A stretch of 64,000 nucleotides of DNA from JAFGRU01 sp963665915 (GTDB taxonomy: Bacteria > Desulfobacterota > Desulfuromonadia > Desulfuromonadales > JAAYDE01), in assembly GCA_963665915.2 (NCBI GenBank), contig CAXXSG010000013.1, positions 310,001 through 374,000 of the forward strand. Reading direction: 5' to 3'. The notes beneath the pieces are model-generated. The model did not search any database, was not told the DNA's origin, and worked only from the letters and a program-made list of their open reading frames with translations. The position numbers and the translations under genes are program-made. Shown piece after piece: positions 47,014-56,707 of this stretch (the stretch's first letter is position 1; each line of letters starts with the position of its first letter).

Positions 47014-48660
47014 GTGAATGCTTCAGACTTATTTATCAAAGCCCTGGAAAACGAGGGGGTTGAAAGAATCTATGGGGTTCCGGGAGAAGAAAATCTGGAT
47101 ATTCTGGAAGCCCTGCGGAAATCGAGTATTGAATTCATTTTGACCCGGCATGAGCAGGGTGCAGCTTTCATGGCCGCGACCTATGGGCGGCTCACCGGCA
47201 AGCCGGGAGTGTGTCTCGCCACCCTCGGTCCCGGAGCGACCAACCTGGTGACCGGTGCCGCCTATGCTCAACTGGGTGCTTTTCCCCTCCTTCTGATCAC
47301 CGGCCAGAAGCCCATCAAGATGAGCAAACAGGGTCATTTCCAGATTGTGGATGTTGTCGAAATGATGAACCCGCTGACCAAATATACCAAGCAGATCGTG
47401 AATGTGAACCGCATACCCAGCCATGTCCGCGAGGCGTTCAGGCAGGCTCGGGAAGAGCGGCCGGGTGCGGTTCATCTTGAGGTTCCGGAAGACATTGCCG
47501 CGGAACCTGTGGATGAAAGTACGACGCCGGTTTTCCCGGTCAGTCACGCCCATATGCCGAATGCGGACATGGCTGTTATCCGTGAGGCCGCTGAAATGAT
47601 CAGAAGGGCCAGATGTCCCTTACTCCTCATTGGCGCCGGTGCCAACCGCCGGCATGTTCGCGAAGCGATGCGCGATTTTGTCTCTGAAACAGGTATTTAC
47701 TTTTTCAATACGCAGATGGGCAAAGGGGTGGTGGGCGAATACATCCCCCAGTTTTTGGGCACGGCGGCACTTTCCGATTATGATTATATCCATTGCGCCA
47801 TTGACAGTTCCGACCTGGTGGTCAATGTGGGGCATGACGTCGTGGAAAAGCCGCCCTTTTTCATGGAACCCGGGGGCAAGGAAGTTATCCATATCAACTT
47901 CAGCTCGGCGATCGTGGATAATGTCTATTTCCCGCAGATGGAGGTGGTTGGAGATCTCGCCGGCAGTATCAGCCGACTGACCAAGAAAGTCGGTCGCCTG
48001 GAAAAGGATTTTTCCTATTTCAAGCGCGTCAAGGAGCATCTCGACCTTCATCTGTTGGAACAGGCCGGATCTTCCAGCTTTCCCATAAAACCCCAACGAC
48101 TGGTGGTGGATGTCCGCAAGGTCATGCCCGCAAACGGTATCATTGCTCTCGATAACGGTATTTACAAGATCTGGTTCGCCCGCAACTACCGGGCGGCGGA
48201 GCCGAATACCGTTCTTCTCGATAATGCCCTCGCCACCATGGGGGCAGGCCTCCCTTCGGCGATGGAAGCCGCCCGACTCTACCCGGACCGTCGTGTCCTG
48301 GCGATTTGCGGGGATGGTGGATTCATGATGAACAGCCAGGAGCTGGAAACGGCGGTCCGTCTTGGCTTGAACCTTGTTGTTCTGGTTGTTAATGACAGCT
48401 CTTACGGCATGATCCGTTGGAAGCAGCATGCCATGGGCTATCCTGATTTCGGCCTGGAATTCAGCAACCCGGATTTCGTAATGTACGCGAAGAGCTTCGG
48501 CGCCGGAGGACACCGGGTGGAAAAGACGGAAGATTTTGCTCCGTTGCTGGAGCGCTGTTTTGATGAAGGGGGCGTGCACCTGATCGACTTGGCGGTTGAC
48601 TATTCGGAAAATATCAAAGTTCTTGTGAATGAGCTGAAAGACAAAGTCTGTCTACTGTAA
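47014..48660 (+). CDS. Acetolactate synthase large-subunit-like ThDP enzyme
   Basis: A thiamine-diphosphate enzyme of 548 residues with the three AHAS-type domains: the catalytic glutamate region near RHEQGAAFMAATYGRLTG, the central domain, and the ThDP motif GDGGFMMNSQELETAV...NDSSYG. It resembles catabolic acetolactate synthases that need no small subunit, none of which lies here; a related 2-oxoacid carboligase or decarboxylase is possible. GTG 47014 has AAGGA 8 nt upstream; ATG 46993 is an alternative. It starts 31 bp after the oxidoreductase. Confidence 0.8.
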   Translation: MNASDLFIKALENEGVERIYGVPGEENLDILEALRKSSIEFILTRHEQGAAFMAATYGRLTGKPGVCLATLGPGATNLVTGAAYAQLGAFPLLLITGQKPIKMSKQGHFQIVDVVEMMNPLTKYTKQIVNVNRIPSHVREAFRQAREERPGAVHLEVPEDIAAEPVDESTTPVFPVSHAHMPNADMAVIREAAEMIRRARCPLLLIGAGANRRHVREAMRDFVSETGIYFFNTQMGKGVVGEYIPQFLGTAALSDYDYIHCAIDSSDLVVNVGHDVVEKPPFFMEPGGKEVIHINFSSAIVDNVYFPQMEVVGDLAGSISRLTKKVGRLEKDFSYFKRVKEHLDLHLLEQAGSSSFPIKPQRLVVDVRKVMPANGIIALDNGIYKIWFARNYRAAEPNTVLLDNALATMGAGLPSAMEAARLYPDRRVLAICGDGGFMMNSQELETAVRLGLNLVVLVVNDSSYGMIRWKQHAMGYPDFGLEFSNPDFVMYAKSFGAGGHRVEKTEDFAPLLERCFDEGGVHLIDLAVDYSENIKVLVNELKDKVCLL

Positions 48661-48687
48661 GTTTTTTATAGAGAGGACGTTTTTATA

Positions 48688-49695
48688 GTGGACAAAACTT
48701 TCAAGGCCCTGTTGGTCGAGGAGACGGAAGCAGGGGAGTTCAAGCGCAGAATTGCCGAGCGGGCGATCTCCGAGCTCACTCCCGGCGAGGTCCTGGTGCG
48801 GGTTCGCTATTCTTCACTGAACTACAAGGACGCCCTCTCCGCCAGCGGCAACAAGGGCGTGACCCGGAAATATCCCCACACCCCCGGGGTCGATGCTGCG
48901 GGGGTCGTCGAAGAAAGCACGGCTGCTGAATTCAGACCGGGAGCCGAAGTCATTGTCACCGGCCGCGATCTCGGCATGAACACCCCGGGCGGTTTCGGTC
49001 GGTATATCCGCGTGCCCGTTTCCTGGGTCCTCGAGCGGCCTGCAACCCTTTCTCTCCGGGAGAGCATGATTTACGGCACGGCCGGTTTTACCGCCGCCTA
49101 TTCGCTGTTGAAGCTGGCCCCTCATGTCGCTCCCGGTCGGGGCCATATTCTCGTTACCGGCGCGAGCGGCGGGGTCGGGAGCATGGCAGTGGCGATTCTC
49201 GCCAAAGCCGGCTATGGCGTGGTGGCGGCCACGGGAAAACCCGAGGAAGCAGCGTTTCTCGAGAGTCTTGGTGTGAAAGAGGTGATTCACCGTGATAAGG
49301 TCATGGATGTTCCCGACCGGCCGCTTCTGAGAGGCCGTTGGGCCGGGGTCATTGACACGGTGGGCGGATCTTTTCTGGCCAGTGCTCTCAAGTCGACCCG
49401 CCCCGGCGGAGCGGTCACCACCTGCGGCAATGTGGCCTCACCGGACTTGTCAATGACTGTTTATCCTTTCATTCTCCGGGGGATCAGCCTTTTCGGTATC
49501 GCCGCCGCAGACTGTCCCGATGAAATGCGCCGGGAAATATGGCGAAAACTCGCCGATGAGTGGAAGCTCGCCAACCTTGAAACATTATGCACCGAGGTTA
49601 ACCTCGAGGATGTCGATGGCTGCATCGAAAAGATGCTGCGGGGAGAATCGAGAGGCCGGACGATCATCAATCTGGATGGTTGCCATTCTGAATAA
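48688..49695 (+). CDS. acuI: Acrylyl-CoA reductase AcuI / YhdH-family quinone oxidoreductase
   Basis: A zinc-free medium-chain reductase of 335 residues. The N-terminal GroES-like domain has LVRVRYSSLNYKDALSASG, the family signature, and the Rossmann part has TGASGGVGSMAVAILAKAGY. Close relatives reduce acrylyl-CoA with NADPH, which protects from a toxic electrophile. GTG 48688 follows GAGAGGA. It follows the acetolactate-synthase-like gene by 27 bp and probably shares its transcript. Confidence 0.85.
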   Translation: MDKTFKALLVEETEAGEFKRRIAERAISELTPGEVLVRVRYSSLNYKDALSASGNKGVTRKYPHTPGVDAAGVVEESTAAEFRPGAEVIVTGRDLGMNTPGGFGRYIRVPVSWVLERPATLSLRESMIYGTAGFTAAYSLLKLAPHVAPGRGHILVTGASGGVGSMAVAILAKAGYGVVAATGKPEEAAFLESLGVKEVIHRDKVMDVPDRPLLRGRWAGVIDTVGGSFLASALKSTRPGGAVTTCGNVASPDLSMTVYPFILRGISLFGIAAADCPDEMRREIWRKLADEWKLANLETLCTEVNLEDVDGCIEKMLRGESRGRTIINLDGCHSE

Positions 49696-49729
49696 AAAAT
49701 CAGGGCGTTCCGATTTCTTCCGAAACGCC
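49694..49729 (-). terminator. Intrinsic terminator after the histidine phosphatase gene
   Basis: On the minus strand GGCGTT (49729-49724) pairs with AACGCC (49709-49704), extended by CG/CG, and is followed by TTTTTT (49699-49694). It also lies at the end of acuI on the other strand. Confidence 0.65.
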
Positions 49730-49766
49730 TTGGAAAAGCCCTTGTTCGGGCGAAAATAATCCTTCT

Positions 49767-50294
49767 TTATATGTTGAATCTCGATTTCACAACCTTTGTC
49801 GGTCCCTCATCCGGCACGGTGAGAATATAGAGGTCCCCGTACTCCAGAGGCCCTCTCCCTTTGCCGCCCAGGCGATAGTAGATGGCCTGAAGGTTTCCGG
49901 ATATATTGCCAACCCACAACACCGTGTTTCCGGCGTGTTCGGTGACCATCTCCCGGGCGATTACATACGCCTTGGGCATGGCTGTTTTCGGTTTCAGGGT
50001 AATTTCGATGCCGAGGTGGTCGGCCAGCGGTTTTACCGTATCGATATTGCGTTCCAGATCGGGGCTGAAAATGGCCGTGATGTCCATATCACCCACGGCG
50101 TCCACCAGGGCTTCGGCCCGGGCGCGGCCTTTGTCGGTGAGGTGGTAGTCTTCGTCGCGGTCGGCGTGACGGATGAGAATGACCGTGGTGGTTGTGCCCG
50201 GTTTGGAATGTACCTTGACGCCTATACAGCCCGCGATTCCAATCAGAAACATCAGGATGATACAGTATGCAACTGAACGTTTTTTTCGCGTCAT
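49767..50294 (-). CDS. Histidine phosphatase family lipoprotein
   Basis: A 175-residue protein with a lipoprotein signal (IAGC, Cys23) and the histidine-phosphatase loop LIRHADRD, with Arg42 and the phospho-acceptor His43, then TDKGRARAEAL and the phosphatase C-terminal H (TEHAGNTVLWVG). It probably acts on phosphorylated small molecules in the periplasm; the substrate is unknown. ATG 50292-50294 has GGGAG about 10 nt upstream; longer frames lack this. Confidence 0.82.
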   Translation of the reverse strand: MTRKKRSVAYCIILMFLIGIAGCIGVKVHSKPGTTTTVILIRHADRDEDYHLTDKGRARAEALVDAVGDMDITAIFSPDLERNIDTVKPLADHLGIEITLKPKTAMPKAYVIAREMVTEHAGNTVLWVGNISGNLQAIYYRLGGKGRGPLEYGDLYILTVPDEGPTKVVKSRFNI

Positions 50295-50422
50295 GGTAAC
50301 AACTCCCTTCACCTCAGCCAGTTGCTTCAACTTTTCCTGGAATGTGTGCTCGGTGTGCATCAATTGACAACCTCTTTTATCATCAAATATATCGGTTTTT
50401 TGTTTAGGGGCAAACGAGGGGT

Positions 50423-50472
50423 TTGCAGAGAGGGTTGAACGGAATAATGGGGGGAAGTTGCAATCTTTCAGG
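50423..50472 (+). repeat. Dispersed ~50-bp repeat, copy 1
   Basis: Related by eye to 54838-54889. The most conserved part is GGAAGTTGCAAT-C/T-TTTCAGG (50453-50472 and 54870-54889, one difference), extended to the left by TTGCAG and GGGTTGAAC/GGTTTGAGC. Confidence 0.5.
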
Positions 50473-50550
50473 TCAGCCCCCTGGGTTAGACCCCTTGGTT
50501 GCACATTCTCTAAAACATTGAAAGTCTTTGTTCCTCTCCCAATTTTTATA

Positions 50551-50580
50551 AAAAGACAGGCGGAACATTGTGTCCGGCCT
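50551..50580 (-). terminator. Probable intrinsic terminator of putA
   Basis: On the minus strand GGCCGGA and TCCGCC form an imperfect stem around ACACAATGT, followed by a TTTTT run (50554-50540 region). It begins about 20 bp past the putA stop. Confidence 0.5.
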
Positions 50581-50599
50581 TTTTATATTCAAATTTTCT

Positions 50600-53576
50600 T
50601 TATTCCTGCTGTTCGGGTGCAAACCCCCGTCGCAAGGTGTTTTCGCAAATACTGCGGATTTCCACAAAATTGACCAGATAATCTGCGCCGCCCGCTTTTC
50701 CGCCCAACCCCGACATGCGAAACCCGCCGAAGGGTTGGCGGCCCACCAGGGCACCGGTTATGCCGCGATTGACGTAGAGATTTCCCACCTGGAAGTTTTT
50801 TCGGGCCAGGGCGATATGCTCGGGACTGCGGGAGAAAACGCCCCCCGTCAGGGCGAAGCGGGTGGCGTTGGCCATGTCGACGGCCTGATCAAAACTTTTC
50901 GCTTTCATGACGGCCAGCACCGGCCCGAAAATTTCATCCCGGGCAATGAGGTGATGCACCTGGACGTCGCCGAAAATGGTAACCGGCACATACCAGCCGC
51001 CTTCCGGAGCATCACTGCTGAAGAGCAGGTCGGCATCCCCTTTGCCTTCCTCGATAAAAGTCAGAATGCTATCCCTGGCCCTCTGGTCGATGACGGGGCC
51101 GACAGTGTTACCCGGCTCTTCGGCAGGTCCGATCTTAAGCGACCGCACCGCTCCCAGGAGGCGCTCGACAAAACGTTCGTAGACACCGGCCAGAACGATG
51201 ACCCGGGAACAGGCGGAGCACTTCTGGCCCTGGAACCCGAAAGCGGATTGAATGACGGTGGGAACGGCCTCGTCGAGGTCGGCGTCGTCATCGATGATAA
51301 TGGCGTTTTTGCCCCCCATTTCGGCGATGACTTTTTTAATTTTTTCCTGGCCGGGCCGGACAATCCCGGCTTTTTCAATGATCTGAAGGCCCACGTTGAG
51401 AGACCCGGTAAAGGCGACGAGGCAAATGTCGGGATGTTCCACCAGGGCGTTGCCGACCACCTTCGGCGGACCCGGAACAAAATTGAGAACCCCGGAAGGA
51501 ATCCCCGCCTCCTGGAATATTCGGTTGACCAGGTAGCCGGTGACCGGAGAGCGTTCCGAAGGTTTGTAGATTACCGTATTTCCGGCCACGAGAGCCGCCG
51601 AAACCATGCCGGCGCTGATGGCAAAGGGGAAATTCCAGGGTGCGATAACGGCCGCCACGCCTTTGCCTTCGTGGAGAATGCGGTTGGTCTCCCCGTAAAA
51701 GCTACCCGTATCGGCGGGGGTGCAGAGTTCAATCGCTTTGCGGGCATAATACTCGAGAAAATCGATGCCCTCGCAGACATCGGCACAGGCCTGTTCCCAG
51801 GGTTTGCCCACTTCAAAAACCTGCCAGGCGGCCAGCTCGAAAAATTGCTTCCTGGCGATGGCGGCCGCTTTCCGCAATAACTCGGCCCTTTCTTCAGCCG
51901 CTATTCCCTTCCATTGGGGAAAAACCTGTTTGGCGGCGGCGACGGCTTCCTTCGTTTCTTCGACTCCGGCCTGGCTGATGCGCCCGACGACACGATCCGG
52001 ACAGGCGGGATCATGGCTGAAGTCACGGGTTTCCAGGAATATTTCCCGGCCGTCGACAAACAGCGGGATGTCTTTCCCCAGAGAGGCTTTGACGGTTGCC
52101 AGCGCCGCCTGCATCTGCCCACGGTTTTCAGCTCTGGAAAAGTCGGGTACCGGGTAGTTGCGGAACCCCTCCCCGGATTCCTGCTGATTCAGGGCGGGGC
52201 CGGCAGACCCGGACTGATCCGTCGCAGTTGTTTCAGGTTTTTGGATCAGTTCATCGATATCAGCCTCTTCGGCGAAAAGCTGCCTCAGAAAGGACTGATT
52301 GGCGGTGTTCTCCAGCAGCCGCCGGACCAGATAGGCCATGCCCGGAACCATTTTGCCGTAGGGTGAATACAAGCGCACCCGCTGACCTTCCTTCAGCAGC
52401 TCATCGGCAATGGGTTCGGCCATGCCGTAGAGTACTTGAAATTCGAAACGTTGCGCCGGAACAGCCAGCTTGTCCGCCATCTCCGCGGCAAACGCGAGGG
52501 ACCGGATGTTATGGGAAGCAAAACCGCTGTAGCAGACCGGGTGGTTTTCCAGCAGGAAAGCGGTGTGCCGCTCGTAGGCGGCGTCGGTATTATCTTTTGA
52601 AGTGTAGACCGGCACGGGCCAGTTATTGCGCGCCGCCCTGGCTAATCTCGTAATCCCAGTAAGCGCCCTTGACGAGCCGCACCGAAATACCGACCTTGTG
52701 GTCTGTGGCCCAACGGACAAGGTCGGCGAGATCCTCGTCGGTATCCTTGAGATAGGACTGAACGGCCATGCCGAGAAACGGGTAGTCGGGGTACTGCAGA
52801 CGCAGGCGCCGGTAAAGCTCGAACGTCAAATCCTTGACCGCATAGGACTCCATATCGATGCACATGAAGCCGCCGAGTTCCATGACCTTTTGGTAAACAG
52901 GCATCAGCCTGTTCAAAATGCCTTCGATGGAGCCTTCGAAATCCTCGGCATGGATCTGCGAGTAAAATGCGCTCGGTTTGACGGAAACATTGACTTTCGG
53001 GCTGCTGTCCCAATCGAGGCCGCTGTCGCCGCCGAAAGCCGGCCATTTTTCGGCCCTTTCCCGAAGACCGTCAAGGAGGGACAGGTAGCCCAGAGAGACC
53101 GCCTCCGCCTCCGTCTCGCTGACCACGGCTTCGCCGAGGAAATCGAGGGTGAACCCGAACCCCGTCGCTCTCAGTTCATGCAACCGGGTCAGGGCTTCCT
53201 CACGGTTCTCACCGATAATGAATTGCCGGGCGACGGCCCGGACATTCCCGGCTATGGCCTTCTGCAGGAGATAGCTGCCGACGATACCGCCGTAACCGGC
53301 AATCTTGGCCCCCTTGCTGAAAAATTCGGGAATATCATCCCGGTCCGCAAAATATTCCCTCAAATGACGAACCAGCGAACGGCGGTCCGACAGAGAGGGA
53401 AAGGCATCGATAAACCTGAAAAGGCGGGTTTTGAATTCGGGATTTCTCATGCACCAGGCCAGGGTTTTTCCGATCCAGTGCTTTTTATCGAAGACGCCGG
53501 ATTTGTCTTCCCGGATGGCGGAAAACATCGCTTCGGCCCGTCGAGTTACCATGCTTTCAATGTCGGCTTTTTCCAT
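50600..53576 (-). CDS. putA: Bifunctional proline dehydrogenase / 1-pyrroline-5-carboxylate dehydrogenase, with a 1-nt frameshift
   Basis: PutA oxidises proline to P5C with FAD and then to glutamate with NAD+. The N-terminal half carries the proline dehydrogenase barrel (KVNVSVKPSAF, MESYAVKDLTFELYRR, VRLVKGAYWDYE). The C-terminal half carries the aldehyde dehydrogenase domain (APWNFPFAISAG, catalytic Cys region GQKCSACSR). The frame changes at YWDYEI: one extra base near 52643 separates YEI from ARAARNNWPVPVYTSK in the other frame. Corrected length is about 991, with no DNA-binding N-terminal domain. The start at 53576 follows GAGGTG. Confidence 0.88.
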
Positions 53577-53859
53577 AAAACACCTCAAATGTTTCAAAAC
53601 AAAACGACCATTAATAATTGTCCTCTTATATAAAATTTAACAGGCTTTTTTGGTTTTACAGAAAGCTGTTTTCCGGGCGGCAGGAAGAAACAGCTGCAGG
53701 ACCAGACCAAAACAAAGCGAGGGTCACGATTGCTCGGGTTTTTCTTCACCACCATGCGTCGAATATTAATCAGTCGTTGTTTTCCGGAAAAAGGTTGCGG
53801 CAGAACACAAAAGGGAGTACAAACCTCTCCGCCCTATCTAACATTACGAAGACGATAAT

Positions 53860-54753
53860 ATGGACAAAGAAAGATACTCTACAGGAGCCTGGTATATTCT
53901 TGGAGCGGCTCTCCTCTGGGGGACCACCGGCACGGCCCAGGCTTTTGCCCCGGCGGGTTTCGATCCAAGGGTCATTGGTGCCCTGCGCCTTTTTGTCGGC
54001 GGCATCGCTCTCCTGGCTTTATCCCTCTACCGCCGTGACCTGGGGTGTCTGAAGGAATGGAACTGGAAATGGGTTTTCCTGGCTGCCGCTTTTACCGCCA
54101 TTTATCAGCTCTGTTTTTTCGCCGCCGTGGCTAAAACCGGCGTGGCCGTCGGCACCATTGTCGGTATCGGTAGTGCTCCGGTTTTTGGTGGGTTGCTGGG
54201 AAAGATTTTCCGGAGGGAACAGCTCAGCCGGCGTTGGGTCATCGCCACCATTCTGGCCATCGCCGGGTGTGTTCTTCTCAGTCTGAGCAGCGGCAATATC
54301 ACTATCGACTCCACGGGGATCGTGCTGGCCGTTGCGGCAGGCGCCTCCTATGCTTTCTATACCTTGATGATCAAAGGTTTGCTGGAACACCATGCGCCTG
54401 ATGCCATCATGACGGTTGTGGTTTGTGGCGGAGCTCTCCTCTTGTCGCCCCTGCTGCTGACCTGCGACAGCGCATGGCTTTTTCAGCCGCGCTCCCTGGC
54501 CGTGGTCCTGCACCTCGGCATTGCGACCATGGCCCTGTCCTACTGGCTTTTTGCCCGCGGCCTGCAGACCGTGCAGGTTGGTTCGGCCGTGACCCTGTCT
54601 CTGGCCGAACCCATGACGGCAGCGATATTGGGTTTTGCCGTTGTGGGGGAGACGATCCAACTACAAAGTTTCAGCGGCATATGCCTGGTTTTTGCGGGGC
54701 TCCTTGTCCTGGTGTTGCAAAAAAAAACAAAAGTATCAGGCCGACACTTTTGA
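53860..54753 (+). CDS. EamA/DMT-family transporter
   Basis: A 297-residue ten-helix transporter with two EamA repeats (GAALLWGTTGTAQAFAP and GIVLAVAAGASYAFYTLMIKGL). Different in sequence from the exporter at 17139. Substrate unknown; position beside putA gives no firm hint. ATG 53860 has only a weak ribosome-binding site. Confidence 0.82.
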   Translation: MDKERYSTGAWYILGAALLWGTTGTAQAFAPAGFDPRVIGALRLFVGGIALLALSLYRRDLGCLKEWNWKWVFLAAAFTAIYQLCFFAAVAKTGVAVGTIVGIGSAPVFGGLLGKIFRREQLSRRWVIATILAIAGCVLLSLSSGNITIDSTGIVLAVAAGASYAFYTLMIKGLLEHHAPDAIMTVVVCGGALLLSPLLLTCDSAWLFQPRSLAVVLHLGIATMALSYWLFARGLQTVQVGSAVTLSLAEPMTAAILGFAVVGETIQLQSFSGICLVFAGLLVLVLQKKTKVSGRHF

Positions 54754-54837
54754 CATTTAGCTGGTTTTGAAAATCATCGATAAAAGGGGGCCAGATTTAT
54801 TTTTCCCAGAAACCTCCCTTAAGCAATCAGGAATGGC

Positions 54838-54889
54838 TTGCAGGGTGGTTTGAGCGAATTAATTGGGGTGGAAGTTGCAATTTTTCAGG
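54838..54889 (+). repeat. Dispersed ~50-bp repeat, copy 2
   Basis: The partner of 50423-50472, in the same orientation, in the gap between the EamA gene and the thioredoxin-fold gene. Confidence 0.5.
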
Positions 54890-54925
54890 CCTGATACCGG
54901 TCCCTCCCGCACATCAGCGAACAAT

Positions 54926-55432
54926 TTAACCGCCTTGCTGGGCTGTGACGAGGTCCTTGAGGTGTTTCGGGACCGGGCGATTTGCGGCCGTCAGGGCTTT
55001 GAGCATGTGTGATGCGATGCCGCGTGTGGTCCAGACGCGATCCTTTCGGGGAATAACGTCGTTGCCGTCGGCATTGAGAAACCGGATAACCTGGAAGTTC
55101 CAGGCCGGTTCCTGATACCGCTTCAGGAGTTCCTGGTCCGTGCCGCCACTGCGGTTGTTGTAAACGCGCACCGGAATAAATTCATTTTCGATGGCCGTGA
55201 CGAGCGAGGGGTTTGTCAGGACTTCGCTGCCGAATTTCCGGCAGCCTGAACAGCCCGGGATTTCCTGGAAAAGAACGAGTACGGGTTTGCCGGTTTCAGC
55301 ACTGTTTTCCAAAGCGGCATCAAAGTCGCGCCCCCAGCGAACGTCACCGACCTCAATGGGTTTTTTTGTTGGTTTGCCGCCGTACGCTGAAACGCCGAAA
55401 GCCAGTATCATTAGTATTAAAAACACTCTCAT
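54926..55432 (-). CDS. Periplasmic thioredoxin-fold protein
   Basis: About 168 residues with an N-terminal signal peptide (MRVFLILMILAFGVSAYGG) and a thioredoxin-like core with a C-x2-C active site (PGCSGCRKF), then a cis-loop region of the DUF255/thioredoxin_7 type. It probably has a thiol-redox role in the periplasm; partners are unknown. The start at 55432 gives the cleanest signal; an ATG at 55462 adds ten residues. Confidence 0.75.
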   Translation of the reverse strand: MRVFLILMILAFGVSAYGGKPTKKPIEVGDVRWGRDFDAALENSAETGKPVLVLFQEIPGCSGCRKFGSEVLTNPSLVTAIENEFIPVRVYNNRSGGTDQELLKRYQEPAWNFQVIRFLNADGNDVIPRKDRVWTTRGIASHMLKALTAANRPVPKHLKDLVTAQQGG

Positions 55433-55594
55433 TTTTGTTATTCCCCTTTCGGATAGATTCAAATTTCATTTTTATGCCTTCGGGAAATTGGTACAACCTC
55501 TTTTTTTAGACGGGTTTCTCGGGGAGTCAACAATAAATTAAAACAAGACATGACCCTTTAGCTAATGAAAAATCTGTCCGGTTTCCTTTCAAAC

Positions 55595-55623
55595 AAAAAA
55601 GCCGAGGCAAACCTCGGCTTTTT
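55595..55623 (-). terminator. Bidirectional intrinsic terminator
   Basis: GCCGAGG (55601-55607) pairs with CCTCGGC (55612-55618) around a 4-nt loop, with an A tract on the left and a T tract on the right, so it can work both ways. It lies downstream of the small membrane protein gene. Confidence 0.8.
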
Positions 55624-55630
55624 CCGGTTA

Positions 55631-55669
55631 TTGAGAATGTAAAAATTTTAAGAACGTGCCCTTATCCTT
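55631..55669 (+). repeat. 39-bp dispersed repeat, copy 1
   Basis: TTGAGAATGT...AAGAACGTGCCCTTATCCTT matches 57242-57280 with three differences in 39 positions. I associate this kind of sequence with transposase-flanking repeats in related genomes, but that is recollection only. Confidence 0.5.
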
Positions 55670-55722
55670 CAAAAAGTCACCTGAGAAATAGCTGTTCTCC
55701 GCAGATGATTTTTTCAGAGTGC

Positions 55723-55914
55723 CTAAAAAAATACGGCCAGCAGGACGATGGTGATGATGGCGGTGAGAGCCATGCAGGCCACGGCCACAATTTTGAATTT
55801 CTGTGATAGGGGCATGCCCGGCTTTTCTTCTTGCTTGCCTGCCGGTTGTTGTCTCTCTTGTTTTTTCCCTTGTTGTTTTTCTAGTCTTCGTTCTTGTTTT
55901 TTTCTTTTGCCCAT
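55723..55914 (-). CDS. Small single-span membrane protein
   Basis: Sixty-three residues: a very basic, Lys/Gln/Arg-rich cytoplasmic N-terminus (about 1-38) and one TM helix (FKIVAVACMALTAIITIVLL). No family recognised. It starts at ATG 55914 with no strong ribosome-binding site, so it may not be real; the followed terminator supports it. Confidence 0.45.
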   Translation of the reverse strand: MGKRKKQERRLEKQQGKKQERQQPAGKQEEKPGMPLSQKFKIVAVACMALTAIITIVLLAVFF

Positions 55915-56414
55915 TTGATTTCACACCGGTTAGGATATTTTTTTCGGCCGCCGAGCAGAAGCTATGACGGTACCATTTTTCGCCCTTTATACCATATCTC
56001 CTTCCCTTTGTCAGTTTTTGGAAAAAATTCTCTTCTGGTTAGTCCTTTTTGTTGTTGAAAACCGGCAAAATATTCCCCGCCACATTTCCAGGTTGGTAAT
56101 CTCTTCCGGCACCTTGAAGTCGTATTGCGGGTATTCAAAGACCGTCACCCGCCTCTACAGTCATGGCAGGATAGACTCTGTATTGTCTTTTAAACTTTGA
56201 GAGTGGCTGAGGTGAACAATCAGGGGACGCCCTGGATTTTTGGTTTTTTGAGAAAAGCAAGATGGATGACCAAAATTCCTTAACAAGCTCTCTCTGGATA
56301 GAAATTTTCTTTGTGGAAAATCATTAATTTTGTTAAGTTTTTGAGTGGGAGAATGCTGTGTGCTGTGAATGGAAAAAGGAAAATAGATCGGTCTCCTTTT
56401 TCCCCCTGAATTCG
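55915..56414. other. 500-bp A/T-rich region before the RayT tail array
   Basis: No convincing gene. A minus-strand stretch near 56050-56150 reads VFEYPQYDFKVPEEITNLEM, which looks protein-like but is isolated, so it may be a remnant. The transposase tail array starts at the right end. Confidence 0.4.
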
Positions 56415-56650
56415 CTGGAGGCCAAGCTTATGCGGGCAGTTAAGCCTCGAAAACCTGGCCGGAAACGAAGACCAAAGGATGGGAAATAGGTATGGTGTCC
56501 CCCCCATTTCCACTGGCCGGAAACGAAGACCAAAGGATGGGAAATAGGTATGGTGTCCCCCCCATTTCCACGGGCAGTTAAGCCTCGAAAACCTGGCCGG
56601 AAACGAAGACCAAAGGATGGGAAATAGGTATGGTGTCCCCCCCATTTCCA
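56415..56650 (+). repeat. Tandem array of the 3' end of a RayT transposase gene
   Basis: After an 18-bp lead (56415-56432) come three head-to-tail units: 80 bp (56433-56512), 58 bp (56513-56570, lacking the first 22 bp) and 80 bp (56571-56650), identical where they overlap. In frame they encode the tail of the RayT remnant at 58.3 kb (AVKPRKPGRKRRPKDGK here, AVKLRKPGRKRKPKDEK there) plus its stop and the following ...GGTATGGTGTCCC downstream sequence. Confidence 0.8.
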
Positions 56651-56707
56651 TTTCCTCCCCCTATTTCCGTGGAACTCTCTCTCCTTGTTTTGGAAAATGG
56701 ATAAATC

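Larger units (their letters stand above)
50295..50599. other. 305-bp intergenic region before the histidine phosphatase gene
   Basis: It holds the putA terminator and one copy of the 50-bp repeat listed at 50423-50472. No other gene is seen. Confidence 0.5.

Noticed and set aside
50570..51880. A 436-residue plus-strand open frame across putA
   Set aside because: The aldehyde-dehydrogenase motifs of PutA are on the other strand; the Asp/Gly-rich composition is that of an antisense shadow.
55964..56200. A 78-residue plus-strand open frame
   Set aside because: No ribosome-binding site, unusual composition, and the more protein-like reading is on the other strand.
56280..56651. Minus-strand open frame over the RayT tail array
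   Set aside because: It is created by the repeats themselves; the coding content of the repeats is the plus-strand transposase tail.
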